Origin: Alloprevotella tannerae
GTDB taxonomy: Bacteria > Bacteroidota > Bacteroidia > Bacteroidales > Bacteroidaceae
Length of the DNA: 64,000 nucleotides
Direction of reading: 5' to 3'
NCBI GenBank assembly: GCA_015259125.1
Contig: JABZGR010000009.1
Location: 1 to 64,000 of the forward strand
Shown: one piece after another, positions 61,505-64,000 of the stretch
How the letters are laid out: each line of letters starts with the position of its first letter
How positions within the stretch are numbered: the stretch's first letter is position 1
Notes under the pieces: generated by a model
What the model saw: only the letters and a program-made list of their open reading frames with translations
Told to the model about the DNA's origin: nothing
Databases searched by the model: none
Program-made: the position numbers and the translations under genes

Positions 61505-62270
61505 TGGGCTATATTTTAAAACGCTGATAATGAAGGAAAGTAGTCTCAAAAACGCATCACATGTAAACAAATGCAAAAATGGTAATTCGATCCTTTTGTG
61601 GTTTTTCGCCAATATTTTGTTGCTTGAAAACTATCAAATTTGATTACTCGAAAAGAATGAGCTTATTTCCCATCGAACATTACCTTTTTGGCGCTTACAC
61701 GCACCGTAATCCGTCCATTCCCCGTTGGCGGTCTTTTGCAAACTAAAAAACTTTGCAAATTCATTGTATTCAGGCAATTATAGTACGTATTTCGTTCGTT
61801 ATATCCCGCATGTTGTTTCGATTTATTGACAGAAAAAATATGGCTATTCCGCCGAAATTTTTCCCGAAACCGCTCAAAGATTTCCCTCAATTGGATTTTT
61901 CATCCGAAATAAGCCTCGAAAATAAACGTAAAAACGAAGAAAAAATCGAAAAAAACGCGGTTTCATCGAAAATTCGGCCATAAAAAGCCACCTCAAGCTT
62001 CTACGTTTCAACACTTCGCGCTTAATCCTCAAAAATGTATAGTCAAGTGGTAATTTTTGCATAATACCCGACACATTCACCACCCCATTTCCACGACCGC
62101 ACGTCCACAAATAACCCCATCAGAACATAATGCTACGCTCACTCGCGACCAAACCCAAATCCCGCCATCCTATTTTCACGACGATATATCCGCAAATAAG
62201 CCCACAAGATCCAACCTTGTACACGCTTACTCCCGAATGTTTACCCAGCCACCCTATTTTCACGACTATA
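61505..62270. other. AT-rich intergenic region, no supported gene
   Basis: Short minus-strand frames here have an unusual composition and no family features. The right third carries degenerate copies of the family-A flank (CCATTTCCACGACCGCACG and CAAATAACCCC near 62110). Confidence 0.45.
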
Positions 62271-62272
62271 CA

Positions 62273-62398
62273 TCTGCAAATAACCCCAACGGGGTTAGTC
62301 TTTTGGCAGGGCAGGGTTAAGGTGCGAAGCGGCTTAACCCTGCCTAACACACACCGACATTGACAACCCCTTAGGGTTGGTCTTTCAAAAACATCCGC
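62273..62398. repeat. family-A repeat, copy 8 (reverse orientation)
   Basis: CAAATAACCCCAACGGGGTT, AGTCTTTTGGCAGGGC, AGGGTTAAGGTGCG / GCGGCTTAACCCTGCC, then CAACCCCTTAGGGTTGGTCT. A 55-nt upstream flank (CACACGCTTAC...CAAATAACCCC) is shared with the copy at 62886. Confidence 0.85.
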
Positions 62399-62462
62399 AA
62401 ACCAAATCGCAACGCAAATAACCCCCATTATAACTCGCACGAACAACGACTCACGTCGTTAG

Positions 62463-62612
62463 TGCCTGGGTTGCCGCTTCGCTCTTCAACCCTGCCACGG
62501 TGAAAGACCAACCCCTGATGGGGTTGCACTCACTTCCATCCGTTTATCCGGGGTTAAGTCGCTTCGCAACTTAACCCCGGCCTGCCAAAAGACCAACCCT
62601 AAGGGGTTGTCG
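62463..62612. repeat. family-A repeat, copy 9 (rearranged)
   Basis: Begins with a degenerate half stem (TGCCTGGGTTGCC...CAACCCTGCC), then GAAAGACCAACCCCTGATGG, a second inverted repeat GGGGTTAAGTCGC / GCAACTTAACCCC, and AAAAGACCAACCCTAAGGGG. It appears to be two elements fused. Confidence 0.8.
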
Positions 62613-62885
62613 TCCTCTTTATTGAATTGGGGTTAGACCTCGTGCCTAATCCTTTACAAAATAGACTCGCACTAACTTGACCTATAATTCCTTCCAATCA
62701 ATTTTTTTAATGCAACCTCTCCGCAAACGATCTATCGAAACCAACATACTCTTCGCATGCAACTTAAAACTAACCCTGCCGCCCCATTTCCACGACCACA
62801 CAATTACAAATAATCCCACAAACTCCAACCTTGCACACGCTTACGCCCAAACGTCAAACCCGCCATCCCATTTCCACAACCTCAC

Positions 62886-63010
62886 ATCCGCAAATAACCC
62901 CATCGGGGTTAGTCTCTTGGCAGGGCAGGGTTAAGGTGCGAAGCGGCTTAACCCTGCCTAACGCGCACAAGCATTGGCAACCCCTTAGGGTTGGTCTTTC
63001 AAAAAACATC
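62886..63010. repeat. family-A repeat, copy 10
   Basis: Almost identical to copy 8 over the central part: CAAATAACCCCATCGGGGTT, GGCAGGGCAGGGTTAAGGTG / CGGCTTAACCCTGCC, CAACCCCTTAGGGTTGGTCT, then TTCAAAAAACATCCG. The module loop differs (ATC for AAC). Confidence 0.85.
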
Positions 63011-63120
63011 CGATTACCGACACTCGTTATCTTCAACTCATTAAGTGATCAACCGAAGCGCTATTTATAACGCCAATCGCATTAACTTTAACACGCACAC
63101 CCCATCCCCAACCAATTCCG

Positions 63121-63245
63121 CCGCAAATAACCCCATCGGGGTTAGCCTTTTGGTAGGGCAGGGTAAAGGGCGCAGCGCTTTAACCCTGTCTAACGCACCG
63201 CCGAATTGACAACCCCTAAGGGTTGGTCTTTCAAAAGCGTCCGCT
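63121..63245. repeat. family-A repeat, copy 11
   Basis: CAAATAACCCCATCGGGGTT, GGTAGGGCAGGGTAAAGGGC / GCGCTTTAACCCTGTC, CAACCCCTAAGGGTTGGTCT. Stem changes GTTAAGG to GTAAAGG on one arm and CTTAAC to CTTTAAC on the other largely preserve pairing. Confidence 0.85.
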
Positions 63246-63492
63246 AATGAGCGCACGATGAACAATAGCTCGTGGAAATAAGCGAAAACAGCCCATTTCA
63301 TCGCGAATAATCGACATTGTAACCTCTAAAATCAACCATCGCCGACCGCCTTCCCCATAGCAAACGCTTCGCATCGGTTGCGGAAAAAGCAGTACCCAGT
63401 TTTTCGCTACGAATGTCCCATTTTCACACGAAAAAAACTGAACGACAAAACGAGCGCTTTTAATTGCCCGAATTTTCACCGTGGTGAAACAA

Positions 63493-63568
63493 ACGTACGC
63501 TCGTGAGCGTATAACCTTTTCATCAGGATAAAAAGATCTTACGCTCGTGATGAAAAAGGTGCAAACCT
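63493..63568. repeat. family-B repeat array
   Basis: ACGTACGCTCGTGAGCGTAT, CTTTTCATCAGGATAAAAAG and CTTACGCTCGTGATGAAAAA within 76 nt. The central unit is diverged. Confidence 0.75.
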
Positions 63569-63780
63569 AAGTTTGCTTTGAAAAATGTGGGGACAAAGGT
63601 TGCCTTTTCACATTGAAAAGGCGGCGAAGAATGGGCCTTTACGGCGAAACGTCAAATGTAGGGTCTCAAACTTCGGCTGTGCTTGAGCGAATGGCGCCGA
63701 TGTTGTGCTTAAAATGCGATGAAATGGGCATTTTTTACATATATAGCACTCAAAAACAAATGATACTATTGGCCAATCGG

Positions 63781-64000
63781 TCAATAGTAGAAATCAACGA
63801 CGACGGGGAGATGATCTGAAAAGCCGCCTTGATAAAAAGATCCGAGAAAGGAGCGATAAGGTACAACCCCATGGTCGCCTGCATCGTATTTAAGGAGTGG
63901 AGCATCGGTGAAAATGAAGCAATCTTTGGGTGATGTGTGCAGCCCTTCGGTCGTAAGGAGTCGATCATTGACGATAATCTGATCCAATTGCGCCCATCGG
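63781..64000 (-). CDS. endonuclease/exonuclease/phosphatase family protein, C-terminal part
   Basis: The reading frame enters from the right edge and ends at 63781, giving the last 72 residues. RWAQLDQIIVND followed by GGFSDHLPVVVDFYY is the characteristic end of this fold: the Asp and the catalytic Asp-His of SDHLP are visible. The N-terminal metal-binding part lies outside the window. Bacteroidetes members are often exported; that cannot be seen here. Confidence 0.82.
   Translation of the reverse strand, partial: RWAQLDQIIVNDRLLTTEGLHTSPKDCFIFTDAPLLKYDAGDHGVVPYRSFLGSFYQGGFSDHLPVVVDFYY

Noticed and set aside
61663..62110. Two minus-strand frames (75 and 78 codons) in the AT-rich right region
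   Set aside because: Biased Arg/Phe/Lys composition from AT-rich DNA and no promoter; one runs into a repeat flank.

Overview
The window comes from a Bacteroidales chromosome, most likely a Prevotella/Alloprevotella-like member of Prevotellaceae. This rests on the gene families (SbcCD, LuxS, DUF2851, DUF4271 with HemD, HU-like DNA-binding protein, a gingipain-adhesin-type domain, Por/T9SS-like C-termini), on the tmRNA tag ending GENNYALAA, and on many promoters of the Bacteroidetes type (TTG, about 20 nt, then TAnnTTTG). The species call is an inference. Most of the window is ordinary core chromosome; the first 3 kb and the last 3 kb are lower in G+C and look more accessory.

Layout. 1-3 kb: AT-rich leader and a TonB-dependent-receptor-like outer-membrane protein. 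3-5.2 kb: a membrane-anchored protein of unknown function and tyrS, minus strand. 6.4-12.8 kb: plus-strand run mnmG-apt-uvrC-dtd-MazG-like-deoC. 13.7-15.3 kb: hutD-like gene and a secreted SUMF1-fold protein. 15.6 kb: tmRNA. 16.2-20.3 kb: dps, a predicted small RNA, an OMP and a DEAD-box helicase. 20.5-23.5 kb: DUF2851, thioesterase, dprA. 23.9-29 kb: rnpA-yidD-tatD, DUF4271-hemD, a LOG-family gene, and metK behind a SAM-II-like riboswitch. 29.9-32.6 kb: acpP, fabF, rnc. 32.9-34.2 kb: a GH53 galactanase. 35.1-40.3 kb: a tight six-gene minus-strand run luxS-U32-HAD-ribF-CPBP-dus. 40.5-45.1 kb: a Ca/Na antiporter, then dapB-lepB-wbqC. 45.3-51.5 kb: secreted LRR protein, Sel1 protein, M16 peptidase. 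52.8-58.9 kb: HU-like protein and sbcDC. 59.2-61 kb: a gingipain-adhesin-type/repeat gene split by an in-frame TAA. Right edge: the C-terminal part of an endonuclease/exonuclease/phosphatase protein.

The intergenic DNA is the most unusual part. Three repeat systems lie only between genes. Family A (about 125-180 bp, about a dozen copies) has a central inverted repeat GGCAGGGTT...AACCCTGCC with changes on both arms, flanked by two homologous AAAGACyAACCCC...GGGGTTr modules. Family B is five short arrays of about 24-bp units built on the near-palindrome TACGCTCACGAGCGTA. The third is a set of degenerate arrays with an exact 21-bp period, a dyad plus an A/T run in each unit. Other structured non-coding candidates are a promoter-to-terminator small RNA near 17.6 kb, a SAM-II-like metK leader, hairpins between acpP and fabF, two large inverted repeats, and a doubled promoter cassette upstream of dapB.

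No CRISPR array, complete insertion sequence, prophage, rRNA or tRNA gene was recognised. Everything here was read by eye; no database search or folding was run.
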